This document shows, piece after piece, positions 1 through 8,667 of a stretch of 64,000 nucleotides of DNA. The notes under the pieces are model-generated. The model saw only the letters and a list, made by a program, of their open reading frames with translations, had not been told where the DNA came from and made no database searches. A program made the translations under genes and the position numbers. The first letter of the stretch is position 1; every line of letters starts with the position of its first letter. The stretch is from NCBI GenBank assembly GCA_032027145.1, contig JAVSMP010000001.1, forward strand, positions 1,950,903-2,014,902. The letters are read 5' to 3'. The stretch is from Ignavibacterium sp. GTDB taxonomy: Bacteria > Bacteroidota > Ignavibacteria > Ignavibacteriales > Ignavibacteriaceae.

Positions 1-19
1 AAAAACCAAAGGGAATAAA

Positions 20-292
20 ATGAAAATTAAACCATTAGATGATCGTATTTTACTTGAACCACTGCCAACAGAAGAAAAAACTTCATCAGGATTAATAATT
101 CCAGACACTGCGAAAGAAAAGCCTCGTGTTGGTTTGGTTATCTCCATCGGAACAGATGAAGACCTTAAAGAAAAGATCAAAGAAGGCGATAAAGTTCTAT
201 TTGCTAAATACGGTGGTGATGAGATTGAAATGAACGGTAAAGAATACAGAATTTTACAAAGATCAGATATTCTTGCAGTAATTGAAGATTAA
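20..292 (+). CDS. groS: GroES co-chaperonin
   Basis: The 90-residue length and sequence match GroES (Cpn10), the heptameric cytosolic lid that closes the GroEL folding chamber. Visible hallmarks are the N-terminal KPLDDRILLEP strand, the mobile loop (about residues 17-33, with SGLIIPDTAKEKP) that contacts GroEL, and the C-terminal DILAVIED. An AAAGGGA ribosome site lies 5 nt before the ATG. No groEL follows: the next gene, 14 nt downstream, is a thioredoxin. GroES normally precedes groEL in bacteria, so either groEL lies elsewhere or this is an extra groS copy. Family assignment is very secure. Confidence 0.97.
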   Translation: MKIKPLDDRILLEPLPTEEKTSSGLIIPDTAKEKPRVGLVISIGTDEDLKEKIKEGDKVLFAKYGGDEIEMNGKEYRILQRSDILAVIED

Positions 293-306
293 AAAAAGGA
301 TATAAA

Positions 307-651
307 ATGTTAAATACAAATCTTACTCATATTACATCTGAATCTGAGCATTCAGAATTATTAAGCAACAATGAAAATGTGATGATATGCTGCGGCAGAA
401 TGGGCCCGATGTGCATACCTGTTTACGAAGTTATGGAAGAGCTGGAAGAAGAATATAAGAATATAAAATTTGCTGATATGGAATTTGATTCACCTGATGC
501 AAAGGTAATAAGAAATTTACCTGAAACCAGGGGTTTTCAGGGATTGCCGTTTACAATTTATTATAAGAATGGAAAAGTTGTAAAAGCAACAAGCAGTATT
601 CAGTCTAAAGATCAGATTACAGATATTCTGGATGAACATTTTGGAAAGTAA
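307..651 (+). CDS. Atypical thioredoxin-fold protein with C-X6-C active site
   Basis: This 114-residue protein has the length and pattern of a thioredoxin, including a GLPFT segment (residues 79-83) at the place of the conserved cis-proline loop (P81). The usual WCGPC redox motif is absent. Instead there is CCGRMGPMC, with Cys28, Cys29 and Cys36, so the likely redox pair is spaced C-X6-C. The gene sits 156 nt before a thioredoxin reductase, which points to a dedicated electron-transfer pair. It lacks a signal peptide, so it is cytosolic. The fold and partnership are inferred; the substrate is unknown. Confidence 0.8.
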   Translation: MLNTNLTHITSESEHSELLSNNENVMICCGRMGPMCIPVYEVMEELEEEYKNIKFADMEFDSPDAKVIRNLPETRGFQGLPFTIYYKNGKVVKATSSIQSKDQITDILDEHFGK

Positions 652-681
652 CAAAGCGCTCTCAGTAAGCTGCTTTGTTAC
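648..681 (+). other. Perfect 10-bp stem-loop over the thioredoxin stop codon
   Basis: GTAACAAAGC (648-657) pairs perfectly with GCTTTGTTAC (672-681) around a 14-nt loop. The left arm contains the TAA stop codon of the thioredoxin gene. There is no T-run after the stem, so it is not a standard intrinsic terminator. It may stabilise or process the mRNA, or partially separate the thioredoxin and reductase transcripts. Confidence 0.55.
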
Positions 682-807
682 TAGTCTGTTGTCAATAAAC
701 TGCTTGGCTGCAGATTATTTAATTTCTTCAATTGGATGAATAGATAATTTATTTTAATAATATCTTCATAAAGTTTTGTTGCGTAATAAAAGAGAAAGAG
801 ATCTATT

Positions 808-1761
808 ATGGAAAATCATTTTGATGCAATAATAATCGGTGCTGGTGCCGCTGGTTTAACTGCAGGGATTTATCTTTCAAGAGCAAAGATGAATACTTTG
901 ATTTTGAATGAAGGAGCTGTCGGCGGACAGATGGTTCTTACACACGAGATAGCAAACTATCCGGGTGTTGAAAATGTAAGCGGATATACTCTTGCAAGAA
1001 CGATGAAAACACAAGCACAAAAATTCGGATGTATGATTAAATCAAATATTAAGATTACTTCTCTTGAACTTAATAGTAGATTAAAAAGAGTAGTTGTTAA
1101 CAATAAAGATGTTTATACTTCTAATGCGGTTATTATTGCAACAGGTGGTAAATCAAGAATGATTGGTGCAATAGGTGAAGAAGATTTTAAAGGTAAAGGG
1201 ATTTCTTATTGTGCTACCTGCGATGGTGATTTTTTTCAAGATAAAGAAATAATAGTTGTCGGAGGCGGAAACTCTGCTTTGGAAGAAGCAGTTTCATTAA
1301 CCAAATATGCATCTAAAGTTACTATTGTCCATCAATTTGATCACTTTCAGGCTTTGGATCATTATGTTGAAGAAGCAAAAAGAAATGATAAGATCAATTT
1401 TATAATAGAATCAAAGATTGTTGAATTTGTTGGAAATGAAAAACTTGAGAGAGTAAAGATCCAAAATCAAAGAACTAATGAAACAAGTGAATTAAAAATT
1501 GATGGAGTATTTGTATTTATCGGATATGTTCCAAATACGGAATTATTACAAGGGAAAATTGAACTTAATACTTGGAATGAAATAATTGTTGATAATAATA
1601 TGAAGACTAATATTCAAGGTGTGTATGCCGCTGGTGATTCAATTCAAAAAAAATACAGACAAGTAACTACTGCAGTTGCCGATGGAACAATTGCCGCACT
1701 GAGTGCCTCCGAGTATATCAATAATATTAAAAAAGAAATGGCTGAATATGAACTTGCTTAG
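808..1761 (+). CDS. trxB: Thioredoxin reductase-like flavoprotein
   Basis: This 317-residue FAD protein has the layout of low-molecular-weight thioredoxin reductase. The FAD-binding IIIGAGAAGLTAG lies at residues 8-20, the redox pair CATC is Cys135/Cys138, the second dinucleotide fold is GGGNSALEEA at about 152-161, and a C-terminal GVYAAGDS motif binds FAD. The NADPH-specificity motif, normally HRRxxxR, reads HQFDHFQA (His175-Gln176-Phe177), so NADPH may not be the donor; NADH or ferredoxin are possibilities. It probably reduces the unusual thioredoxin encoded just upstream. A weak AGAGA ribosome site precedes the ATG. Confidence 0.9.
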   Translation: MENHFDAIIIGAGAAGLTAGIYLSRAKMNTLILNEGAVGGQMVLTHEIANYPGVENVSGYTLARTMKTQAQKFGCMIKSNIKITSLELNSRLKRVVVNNKDVYTSNAVIIATGGKSRMIGAIGEEDFKGKGISYCATCDGDFFQDKEIIVVGGGNSALEEAVSLTKYASKVTIVHQFDHFQALDHYVEEAKRNDKINFIIESKIVEFVGNEKLERVKIQNQRTNETSELKIDGVFVFIGYVPNTELLQGKIELNTWNEIIVDNNMKTNIQGVYAAGDSIQKKYRQVTTAVADGTIAALSASEYINNIKKEMAEYELA

Positions 1762-1774
1762 TCAGAAGTTATAA

Positions 1775-2401
1775 ATGAATCAAACTAAAAATCACTGGTA
1801 TGATGGTTGGTTCTACGATAAGTTTATCGCTCCTAACCAGGATAGAATGTTTGGCGAAATTAAAAAGAATATTCAGCCAAATTCTACAGTGATTGATGTT
1901 GGCTGCGGAACTGGAAGGTTTTCTTTTTTAGCAGCTGATAAAGCAGCTAAAGTTGTTGGGATAGATTTATCTGAAAAAAATATAAACACTGCAAAACGAA
2001 CACTTGAGAAAAATCCTAACTCAAAAATCTCTTTTATTCACTCCAGCTTGTCGGAATTAGCAAAAACAAATCAGCATTTTGATTATGCTGTTATGACTTA
2101 TGTTATTCACGAGGTTAATCCAGAAGAAAGAATTAATTTACTTAAAGAAATGTCTTCCATTGCTGATAAAATAATTATTGGTGATTATCTTGTGCCTGTA
2201 AAGAAGGGATTTTGGAGTGTATTAAATGAACTGGTAGAGTGCTTTGCAGGCAGAGAACACTACAGAAATTTTAAAGACTTCGCTGCAAATAACGGTCTTA
2301 TCAACTTAGCAAACAAAGCAGAATTGAATATAATTTTTGAACTGAAGCATACTCCTTCAACAAGTCAGGTGCTTGTTCTGGAGCACCCCAAAACTATTTA
2401 A
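1775..2401 (+). CDS. Class I SAM-dependent methyltransferase
   Basis: This 208-residue protein carries the SAM-binding motif I VIDVGCGTGRFSF (about residues 40-52) followed by the acidic VVGIDLS (motif II), which define the Rossmann-fold class I methyltransferases. It starts 13 nt after the reductase stop codon, so the two are probably co-transcribed. The substrate cannot be read from the sequence; methyltransferases of this type act on small molecules, lipids or metals. No membrane segment or signal peptide is visible. Confidence 0.8.
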   Translation: MNQTKNHWYDGWFYDKFIAPNQDRMFGEIKKNIQPNSTVIDVGCGTGRFSFLAADKAAKVVGIDLSEKNINTAKRTLEKNPNSKISFIHSSLSELAKTNQHFDYAVMTYVIHEVNPEERINLLKEMSSIADKIIIGDYLVPVKKGFWSVLNELVECFAGREHYRNFKDFAANNGLINLANKAELNIIFELKHTPSTSQVLVLEHPKTI

Positions 2402-2463
2402 TATTATTAAAGTTAGAACATAAATTTAAAATCAATAAGTTTATTTGAGATAAAGGAAAAGAA

Positions 2464-3006
2464 ATGAATAATAGAGTTTATAATAATGGAATTGAAAGAT
2501 TAAGGTCACCCGAAAGAATTGAGCGCTTAGAAGTAGAAAGAGTTGTGGAGCTTTGTCTAGATCATAAAAAAATAAATTCTGTTTTAGATATAGGAACAGG
2601 CAGCGGTTTATTTGCTGAGGGATTTTATAAACTTAACAAAAAAGTTACTGGGATTGATATTAATCCCGAAATGTTAACTGCCGCAAAAGTTCATTTACCT
2701 GATGTAGAATTTAGAATTGCACATGCAGAAGAACTTCCTTTTGATGATAACACTTTTGACTTAGTTTTTATGGGAGTGATTTTTCACGAGGTTGATGATT
2801 ATATCAAAGCTTTGCAGGAATCTAAAAGAGTTGCTGTCCGGCAGGTTTCTATTTTAGAATATAAATATATCGTTGAAGAATCCGGACCACCGATTGAGCA
2901 TAGATTAAAAGAAGAATTTCTCAAACAGCTTTCTGAAGAAGCAGGGTTTTCACAAATTCAAATTATACCATTGAAGAATCTTGTACTATATCATTTTATT
3001 AAGTAA
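2464..3006 (+). CDS. Class I SAM-dependent methyltransferase
   Basis: This 180-residue methyltransferase resembles the UbiE/Methyltransf_11 group. Motif I is VLDIGTGSGLFAEG (about residues 41-54), motif II VTGIDINPEML, and the later ELPFDDNTFDLVFMG corresponds to motifs III/IV. It has an AAAGGA ribosome site before the ATG. It follows another small methyltransferase by 62 nt but the two are not close copies. The substrate is unknown. The tRNA-Arg gene lies downstream on the same strand. Confidence 0.8.
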   Translation: MNNRVYNNGIERLRSPERIERLEVERVVELCLDHKKINSVLDIGTGSGLFAEGFYKLNKKVTGIDINPEMLTAAKVHLPDVEFRIAHAEELPFDDNTFDLVFMGVIFHEVDDYIKALQESKRVAVRQVSILEYKYIVEESGPPIEHRLKEEFLKQLSEEAGFSQIQIIPLKNLVLYHFIK

Positions 3007-3123
3007 GGGTTAAAACACAACAAACCTTTACACTTTTCATTTTCTTAACCCATTTAACAAAAATATTTGAAGCTTTAATTGTGTTTTCTGATTAAATTAG
3101 AAATGTGAAAAAAACAAATAAAT

Positions 3124-3197
3124 GCGCCCGTAGTTCAACTGGATAGAATGTTGGATTCCGGTTCCAAAGGTTGCAGGTTCAAATCCTGCCGGGCGTA
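3124..3197 (+). tRNA. tRNA-Arg (anticodon CCG)
   Basis: A full cloverleaf folds by hand: acceptor GCGCCCG with CGGGCGT (including a G1-U72 wobble), D stem GTTC/GAAT, anticodon stem TTGGA/TCCAA with loop TTCCGGT, and T stem GCAGG/CCTGC with loop TTCAAAT. The anticodon at 3158-3160 is CCG, reading the CGG arginine codon. The discriminator base is A, and CCA is not encoded (the next bases are CAT). It sits alone in the 410-nt gap between genes. Confidence 0.96.
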
Positions 3198-3351
3198 CAT
3201 TTTAATAATTAAGAATCAGAGATTTATAATAAATGCGGTTTTTCATTCGTGTGCAGAAAAGGGTATTTTGATTATATAAAAGACTCTTGCTTTTATGTGA
3301 ATGACATTAATTATGAGATTCAATTTTTAATAAACTACTAATAATAACCCC

Positions 3352-3383
3352 TTGGAACATTAGGGTATTTAGTGTTAAATTTG
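3352..3383 (+). promoter_or_regulatory. Bacteroidota-type promoter before the TPR membrane protein
   Basis: TAAATTTG (3376-3383) matches the -7 consensus TAnnTTTG of Bacteroidota sigma factors, and a TTG (3352-3354) lies 21 nt upstream, near the -33 position. Transcription would begin about 25 nt before the start codon at 3417. The assignment is by motif only. The remainder of the gap after the tRNA shows nothing else recognisable. Confidence 0.5.
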
Positions 3384-3416
3384 CGCCAGTTTTTATAATC
3401 AGAACAGGAAAAAGGA

Positions 3417-4103
3417 ATGCTAACCAAACAAAAAAAGCTTTCAAGAAAACAAATCAAAGAAGATAAACTTGTTGAGTATTATTATAAGTCAATAGCTTTC
3501 TTTGAAGAAAATAAAAACAGGATAATGATGTATGTAGGTGCAGTTGCTGTTGTTATTATTGCTGTGATATTATTCTTGAATTATCGTAGTGATCAGAATG
3601 AAGAAGCCGGATATCATTTATCAAAAGTTATGGATATGTATGATTCGGGAGATTATCTTGGTGCAATAGAAGGCAGAAAAGATACAAAGCTGCTTGGCTT
3701 AAAAGATATTGTAGCCGAATACGGCAGTACAGAAAATGGTGAAACAGCCAAGATTTATCTTGCAAACTGTTATTCTAATCTTGGTAAAACAGATGATGCA
3801 TTTAAGTACTATGATGATTATAGTGGTGATATTGATATCTTTATTTCAGCTTCTCTTGCTGGGCAAGCTTCTTATTACGCTTTGAAAGATGAGTATAAAA
3901 AAGCTGCTGATTTATATCTGAATGCATCAAGAGTAATTAAAAAAGATGTACGTAATGCAGATTATATTTATCAGGCAGCAGTTAATTATTTTGAAGCCGG
4001 AGATCAAGAGCAGGCAAAAACATTGTTTGAGACGATAAAAGATGAATACAAAACCTCAATGGTTGCCTCACAGGTGGATAGATACCTCTCTCAGCTAAAT
4101 TAG
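3417..4103 (+). CDS. Membrane-anchored TPR protein (YfgM-like)
   Basis: This 228-residue protein has one hydrophobic segment near the N terminus (about residues 38-59, MMYVGAVAVVIIAVILFL) preceded by a lysine-rich stretch, so it is predicted inner-membrane anchored with its C terminus in the periplasm. The rest is helical TPR-like repeats, for example GETAKIYLANCYSNLGKTDD and the AGDQEQAKTLFETI unit. The architecture resembles YfgM/ancillary SecYEG translocon factors, but orthology is inferred. A terminator follows it. Confidence 0.75.
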   Translation: MLTKQKKLSRKQIKEDKLVEYYYKSIAFFEENKNRIMMYVGAVAVVIIAVILFLNYRSDQNEEAGYHLSKVMDMYDSGDYLGAIEGRKDTKLLGLKDIVAEYGSTENGETAKIYLANCYSNLGKTDDAFKYYDDYSGDIDIFISASLAGQASYYALKDEYKKAADLYLNASRVIKKDVRNADYIYQAAVNYFEAGDQEQAKTLFETIKDEYKTSMVASQVDRYLSQLN

Positions 4104-4126
4104 CTTGTTTTTACATATTTATTATT

Positions 4127-4155
4127 AAAACCGTGGATTTTTTCACGGTTTTTTA
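4127..4155 (+). terminator. Rho-independent terminator after the TPR protein
   Basis: AAAACCGTG (4127-4135) pairs with CACGGTTTT (4144-4152) around an 8-nt loop, followed by a T-rich tail. It separates the TPR gene from the efp operon. Confidence 0.85.
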
Positions 4156-4179
4156 TTAAAAATCAACAAAAAGTAATTC

Positions 4180-4208
4180 TTGACATTAGAAACATCTATC
4201 TCTATTTT
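4180..4208 (+). promoter_or_regulatory. Candidate sigma70-like promoter of the efp-acc operon
   Basis: TTGACA (4180-4185) is a perfect -35 box. A 17-nt spacer separates it from TATTTT (4203-4208), a 4/6 match to the -10 consensus. It lies between a terminator and the efp start at 4241. This is sequence match only, and it differs from the TAnnTTTG type seen at other genes here. Confidence 0.5.
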
Positions 4209-4240
4209 TTCAATCAATTTTCACAAATTATTAAAGGCTT

Positions 4241-4804
4241 ATGGCTGATACTTCTGATTTCAGGAATGGACTAATTATTCGCTTTAAAAATGATCCATTT
4301 TTAATAGTTGAGTTTCAACATGTTAAACCAGGTAAAGGGGGTGCTTTTGTAAGAAGTACATTAAAAAATCTTAAATCTGGTAAAGTTTTGGATAATACAT
4401 TTAGAAGCGGCGAATCTATAGAAATTATTAGAGTCGAAAGGAAAAAATTCCAATATCTTTACAGCGAAGTTGATTTTCTTGTACTAATGGACAATGAAAC
4501 TTACGAACAGATTAATGTTCCTGTCGCTTTATTTGGAGATTCTGTTGATTACTTAAAAGGCAGTGAAGAAATTGAAATCCTTTTTGATGGTGATGAAATA
4601 ATAACTGTTGAACCTCCGATATTTGCTTATCTCAAAGTTGTTGAAACTGAACCGGGGTTCCGTGGTAATACTGCAACTAATACTTTTAAACCTGCAAAGA
4701 TGGAAACAGGAGCAACTGTTAGTGTTCCGTTATTTATTGATACTGATGATGTAATTAAAATAGATATACGTACCGGCGAGTATGTTGAAAGAGTTAAATC
4801 CTAA
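4241..4804 (+). CDS. efp: Translation elongation factor P
   Basis: EF-P relieves ribosomes stalled at polyproline stretches. The 187-residue length fits the three-domain family (KOW-like N domain, then two OB folds). Domain I carries the tip loop KPGKGGAF, where Lys32 is the equivalent of the residue modified in other bacteria. The C-terminal [20 protein letters not shown] is the EF-P signature region. It heads an efp-accB-accC cluster, a gene order seen in many bacteria. No EpmA/EpmB-like modification gene is visible in this window. Confidence 0.97.
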   Translation: MADTSDFRNGLIIRFKNDPFLIVEFQHVKPGKGGAFVRSTLKNLKSGKVLDNTFRSGESIEIIRVERKKFQYLYSEVDFLVLMDNETYEQINVPVALFGDSVDYLKGSEEIEILFDGDEIITVEPPIFAYLKVVETEPGFRGNTATNTFKPAKMETGATVSVPLFIDTDDVIKIDIRTGEYVERVKS

Positions 4805-4818
4805 ATAAAGGAAACAAA

Positions 4819-5283
4819 ATGGATCTAAATCTTATAAAAAAACTAATCAAGATTCTGGAAGCAAGTCAGGTTACAGACCTTGAAGTAGAAGAAAACGGTA
4901 TTCGAGTTAAACTTGCTAAAAAGGTGCGTGTAACACAAGCCGTTGCAATACCTGCGGCTTCTTCTACATCTCAGGTTAGTCAGCAGAATATTACACCGGT
5001 AGTAAAATCCGAAGAGAAAAAATCTGCTGAAGTAACATCAAACCTTCATGAAATTAAGTCTCCTATTGTAGGAACATTTTATAGAGCGCCTGCTCCAGAT
5101 GCAGATGCTTATGTTCAGGTTGGTGATGTTGTATCATCAGGCACAGTTCTATGTATCGTTGAAGCTATGAAACTGATGAATGAGATTGAAAGTGATGTTA
5201 GCGGTAAGATAGTTAAAATCCTTGTTGATAACGGAAAACCGGTTGAATATAATCAACCATTATTCTTAATTGAGAAAAGCTAA
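4819..5283 (+). CDS. accB: Biotin carboxyl carrier protein of acetyl-CoA carboxylase
   Basis: This 154-residue BCCP carries biotin between the carboxylase and transferase halves of acetyl-CoA carboxylase, the first step of fatty-acid synthesis. The N-terminal helix is followed by a flexible Ala/Ser/Gln-rich linker (about residues 40-75). The C-terminal biotinyl domain has the [11 protein letters not shown] motif with biotinylated Lys118. It has an AAAGGAAA ribosome site, lies 14 nt after efp, and is followed 19 nt later by accC. Confidence 0.97.
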   Translation: MDLNLIKKLIKILEASQVTDLEVEENGIRVKLAKKVRVTQAVAIPAASSTSQVSQQNITPVVKSEEKKSAEVTSNLHEIKSPIVGTFYRAPAPDADAYVQVGDVVSSGTVLCIVEAMKLMNEIESDVSGKIVKILVDNGKPVEYNQPLFLIEKS

Positions 5284-5302
5284 TCATTAAATACGAGAAG
5301 CT

Positions 5303-6643
5303 GTGTTTAATAAAATCCTAATTGCCAATCGTGGTGAAATTGCTTTACGAATTATCCGTACTTGTAAGGAACTTGGGATAAAAACCGTTGCAGTTTATTC
5401 AGAAGCAGATCGTGATTCATTACATGTTACTTTTGCTGATGAGGCTGTTTGTATAGGACCAGCACTTGGTAGGGACAGTTACCTTAAAATCCCTTCTGTA
5501 ATTTCTGCTGCACAAATTACTGGTGCTGATGCAATTCATCCCGGTTACGGATTTCTTGCAGAGAATGCAGACTTTTCCGAAATATGCGCAGAATCAAAAA
5601 TTACTTTTATTGGACCAACTCCAGAAATGATCAGGGCAATGGGTGACAAATCTTTTGCTAAAGATACTATGAAAAAAAATGATGTTCCGGTTGTTCCTGG
5701 AAGTGATGGAGTTGTTGGTGAGCTTGATGAGGCGATTAAGATTGCCCGTGAAATTGGTTTCCCGGTAATCATTAAAGCTTCTGCAGGTGGCGGCGGAAAG
5801 GGTATGAGAATCGTTTGGGAAGAGAAAGAATTTGAAAAGGCTTTTCAAACTGCCAGAACCGAAGCCGAAGCTGCTTTCAGTAATCCGGATGTATATATTG
5901 AAAAGTATATTGAAAATCCCAGACATGTGGAAATTCAGATATTGGGCGATAGATATGGTAACGTTTATCATTACGGCGAAAGAGATTGTTCTATACAAAG
6001 AAGACATCAAAAACTGATTGAAGAATCTCCATCACCCGCACTTGAAGAACAGCTTAGACAAAAAATGGGTGAAGCAGCTATCAGAGGAGCAAAAACTGTT
6101 AATTATCTTGGCGCAGGTACAATTGAGTTTCTACTTGATAAACATAAGAATTTCTATTTTATGGAAATGAATACTAGGATTCAGGTTGAGCATCCTGTTA
6201 CTGAATCTGTTTGTAATGTTGATCTGATTAGACAGCAGATACTTGTTGCAGCAGGCAATAAGATTGATACTGCTCCGATACCGCCGTATGGTCACAGTAT
6301 AGAGTTCAGAATAAATGCTGAAGATCCTGAAAATAATTTCAGACCTTCTCCCGGCAAGATAACATCGCTTAATTTACCGGGCGGATTCGGCGTTAGAGTT
6401 GATTCTCATATTTATCAATCCTATACTATACCGCCATATTATGATTCCTTAGTAGCAAAATTAATTGTTTGGGGAAAAAACAGAGAAAGAGCACTTGCAA
6501 GAGGGAAAAGAGCTTTGGAAGAATTTGTGATCGAAGGTATTAAAACTACTATACCTTTCCATCTTAAAGTTCTTGATGATCCAAGATTTATCAATGGAAA
6601 TTTTGATACCGGATTTTTAGATAAATTTAATACAGATAAATAA
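5303..6643 (+). CDS. accC: Acetyl-CoA carboxylase biotin carboxylase subunit
   Basis: This ATP-grasp enzyme carboxylates the biotin on AccB using bicarbonate and ATP. Seen in order: the N-terminal [18 protein letters not shown], the glycine-rich ATP loop [31 protein letters not shown], the catalytic [15 protein letters not shown], and [16 protein letters not shown]. The length of 446 residues is normal for the family. Translation begins at GTG 5303, since the conserved N terminus starts there and a purine-rich GAGAAG precedes it. The accA and accD transferase genes are not in the window. Confidence 0.97.
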   Translation: MFNKILIANRGEIALRIIRTCKELGIKTVAVYSEADRDSLHVTFADEAVCIGPALGRDSYLKIPSVISAAQITGADAIHPGYGFLAENADFSEICAESKITFIGPTPEMIRAMGDKSFAKDTMKKNDVPVVPGSDGVVGELDEAIKIAREIGFPVIIKASAGGGGKGMRIVWEEKEFEKAFQTARTEAEAAFSNPDVYIEKYIENPRHVEIQILGDRYGNVYHYGERDCSIQRRHQKLIEESPSPALEEQLRQKMGEAAIRGAKTVNYLGAGTIEFLLDKHKNFYFMEMNTRIQVEHPVTESVCNVDLIRQQILVAAGNKIDTAPIPPYGHSIEFRINAEDPENNFRPSPGKITSLNLPGGFGVRVDSHIYQSYTIPPYYDSLVAKLIVWGKNRERALARGKRALEEFVIEGIKTTIPFHLKVLDDPRFINGNFDTGFLDKFNTDK

Positions 6644-6675
6644 CATATTACTCAGAAAAATTTAAAGGCTATAAA

Positions 6676-7056
6676 ATGAATATTCCAAATAATCTTAAAT
6701 ACACAAAAGAACATGAATGGATCCTTATTGAAGGAAAAACAGGAACAATTGGTGTTACCGATTTTGCACAGGGCGAATTAGGTGACGTGGTTTTTGTTGA
6801 TATTGATCCAGCACTTGCTGAAGTAAAGAAAGGGGATTCAATCGGAACGATAGAAGCGGTTAAAACTGTCAGCGATATCTACGCTCCATATTCAGGTAAA
6901 GTTATTCAGATTAATGAAGCTCTTAAAGATTCACCTGAAGATGTTAATTCTGATCCTTATGGAAAAGGCTGGATGATCAAGGTTGAGATAAGCGATTCTT
7001 CTGAATTAAATGAATTGTTGGATGCAGCAGCCTATCAAGCTTTAATTGGTCAATAA
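6676..7056 (+). CDS. gcvH: Glycine cleavage system H protein
   Basis: H protein shuttles the aminomethyl group between the P, T and L proteins of the glycine cleavage system on a lipoyl arm. The 126-residue length, the N-terminal YTKEHEWI and the lipoyl-attachment motif GTIEAVKTVSDIYAP with Lys63 are characteristic. The lone gene lies 32 nt after accC with no other gcv gene present, so it may also act as a lipoyl relay; that is speculation. A strong terminator follows. Confidence 0.96.
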   Translation: MNIPNNLKYTKEHEWILIEGKTGTIGVTDFAQGELGDVVFVDIDPALAEVKKGDSIGTIEAVKTVSDIYAPYSGKVIQINEALKDSPEDVNSDPYGKGWMIKVEISDSSELNELLDAAAYQALIGQ

Positions 7057-7079
7057 TCTCAATCGTTAAAAAATTTAGA

Positions 7080-7115
7080 AACAAAATTCGGGCAACCGGA
7101 TTTTGTTTTATTTTT
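7080..7115 (+). terminator. Rho-independent terminator between gcvH and guaA
   Basis: A 12-bp stem AACAAAATTCGG/CCGGATTTTGTT (one G-T pair) closes a GCAA tetraloop at 7092-7095 and is followed by TTATTTTT. It ends the efp-acc-gcvH transcript only 10 nt before the guaA start codon, so guaA either uses a promoter inside or upstream of this hairpin or is read through. Confidence 0.9.
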
Positions 7116-7125
7116 AAATAAGCCT

Positions 7126-8667
7126 ATGCAGTTAAAAGAAAAAATTCTGATAATAGATTTTGGTTCACAATTTACCCAACTGATTACCAGACGTGTCAGA
7201 GAAGCTAACGTATACTCTGAGATCCACTCACACAAAATTTCTTTTAAGGAAGTATTAGAATTCAATCCATCAGGAATCATTCTTTCTGGCGGTCCAATGA
7301 GCGTTTATGATCAGGATGCGCCGGATATTGATGCTGAAATTCTTAAAATTAAAATTCCAATTCTTGGAATATGCTACGGGCTTCAGATAATAACCAAAGA
7401 GTTTGGGGGTAAAGTTGAACCAGCCAAAGATAGAGAATACGGACGGGCACAATTAAATATCATTAAAACCTCTCCATTGTTTAACGGCATTAGTCAATCT
7501 ACACAAGTTTGGATGAGCCATGGCGATTATATATCAGAATTGCCAGATGGATTTAATACTATTGCAAAATCTGATCACGCTCCGATTGCTGCAATATCAA
7601 ATGAAGATAACAGAATATACGGAGTTCAGTTTCACCCGGAGGTTGTCCATACAATCGAAGGTAAAAAAATTATTAATAATTTTCTATACAATATTTGCAA
7701 TTGTAAAGGTGAATGGAATCCTCACAATTTTATTGATAGTACTATTCAGGAAATAAATACGCAGGTAAATAAATCTAAAGCAATCTGTGCTTTAAGCGGT
7801 GGTGTTGATTCTACTGTTGCTGCTGTTTTAGTTAAAAAAGCAATCGGTGAAAATCTTATCTGCCTTCATATTGATACAGGATTGATGAGAAAAAATGAAA
7901 GTCAGAAAATCCGTGAAGTGTTTGATAAAAAATTAGCTTTGAATCACATTCATATTGATGCATCAGATCTTTTTATCAGCAGATTAAAAAATATTTCTGA
8001 CCCTGAACAAAAAAGAAAAATTATTGGCAACACTTTTATTGAAGTTTTTGAACTGGAAGCAAAAAAAATAAACGGGGTTGATTTTCTTGTACAGGGAACA
8101 CTTTATCCTGATGTAATCGAATCAGTTTCAGTTAAAGGATCGTCTGTTACCATTAAGTCACATCACAATGTTGGCGGTTTGCCTGAAAAAATGAATTTGA
8201 AATTAATTGAACCATTCAGAACATTGTTTAAAGATGAAGTAAGAAATGTTGGACGTGAGCTTAATATACCTGAGGAATTTATTCAAAGACATCCTTTCCC
8301 TGGGCCCGGATTGGCAGTAAGAGTCCTTGGACCTGTTGATAAAGAAAAACTTGAAATGCTTAGGGAAGCTGATGATATTTTTATAAAGTCAATTATAGAT
8401 GCAGAGATTTATAACGAGATTTGGCAGGCATTTTCTGTTCTGCTGCCGGTTCAATCAGTAGGGGTAATGGGTGATGCGAGGACTTATGAATACGTTCTTG
8501 CTTTACGTGCTGTTACATCTGTCGATGGAATGACAGCCGATTGGTATAATTTTAAACATGATTTTCTCTCTAATGTTTCTAATAAAATTATCAATAAAGT
8601 TCGAGGTATCAACAGAGTTGTTTATGATATAAGTTCGAAACCACCTGCAACTATTGAGTGGGAATAA
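7126..8667 (+). CDS. guaA: GMP synthase (glutamine-hydrolysing)
   Basis: GuaA converts XMP to GMP using glutamine and ATP, the last step of de novo guanine nucleotide synthesis. The N-terminal class I amidotransferase domain has the nucleophile in GICYGLQ (Cys83) and the catalytic HPE in [11 protein letters not shown]. The ATP-pyrophosphatase domain begins with the P-loop [11 protein letters not shown] (about residue 223), and the C-terminal dimerisation domain ends with KPPATIEWE, the standard ending. The length of 513 residues is normal. The TPR gene starts on the base after its stop codon. Confidence 0.98.
   Translation: MQLKEKILIIDFGSQFTQLITRRVREANVYSEIHSHKISFKEVLEFNPSGIILSGGPMSVYDQDAPDIDAEILKIKIPILGICYGLQIITKEFGGKVEPAKDREYGRAQLNIIKTSPLFNGISQSTQVWMSHGDYISELPDGFNTIAKSDHAPIAAISNEDNRIYGVQFHPEVVHTIEGKKIINNFLYNICNCKGEWNPHNFIDSTIQEINTQVNKSKAICALSGGVDSTVAAVLVKKAIGENLICLHIDTGLMRKNESQKIREVFDKKLALNHIHIDASDLFISRLKNISDPEQKRKIIGNTFIEVFELEAKKINGVDFLVQGTLYPDVIESVSVKGSSVTIKSHHNVGGLPEKMNLKLIEPFRTLFKDEVRNVGRELNIPEEFIQRHPFPGPGLAVRVLGPVDKEKLEMLREADDIFIKSIIDAEIYNEIWQAFSVLLPVQSVGVMGDARTYEYVLALRAVTSVDGMTADWYNFKHDFLSNVSNKIINKVRGINRVVYDISSKPPATIEWE

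Noticed and set aside
3007-3120. GGGTTAA ... TTAACCC inverted repeat before the tRNA as a terminator
   Set aside because: The arms are only 7 bp with a loop of about 30 nt and no T-tail, so a stable terminator is unlikely.
5594-6010. Long open reading frames on the minus strand within accC
   Set aside because: They lie opposite a fully conserved biotin carboxylase and show no domain or ribosome site; codon bias of the plus-strand gene explains them.
6644-6675. Possible glycine riboswitch ahead of gcvH
   Set aside because: Only 32 nt separate accC and gcvH, too short for the aptamer, and no aptamer core is visible.
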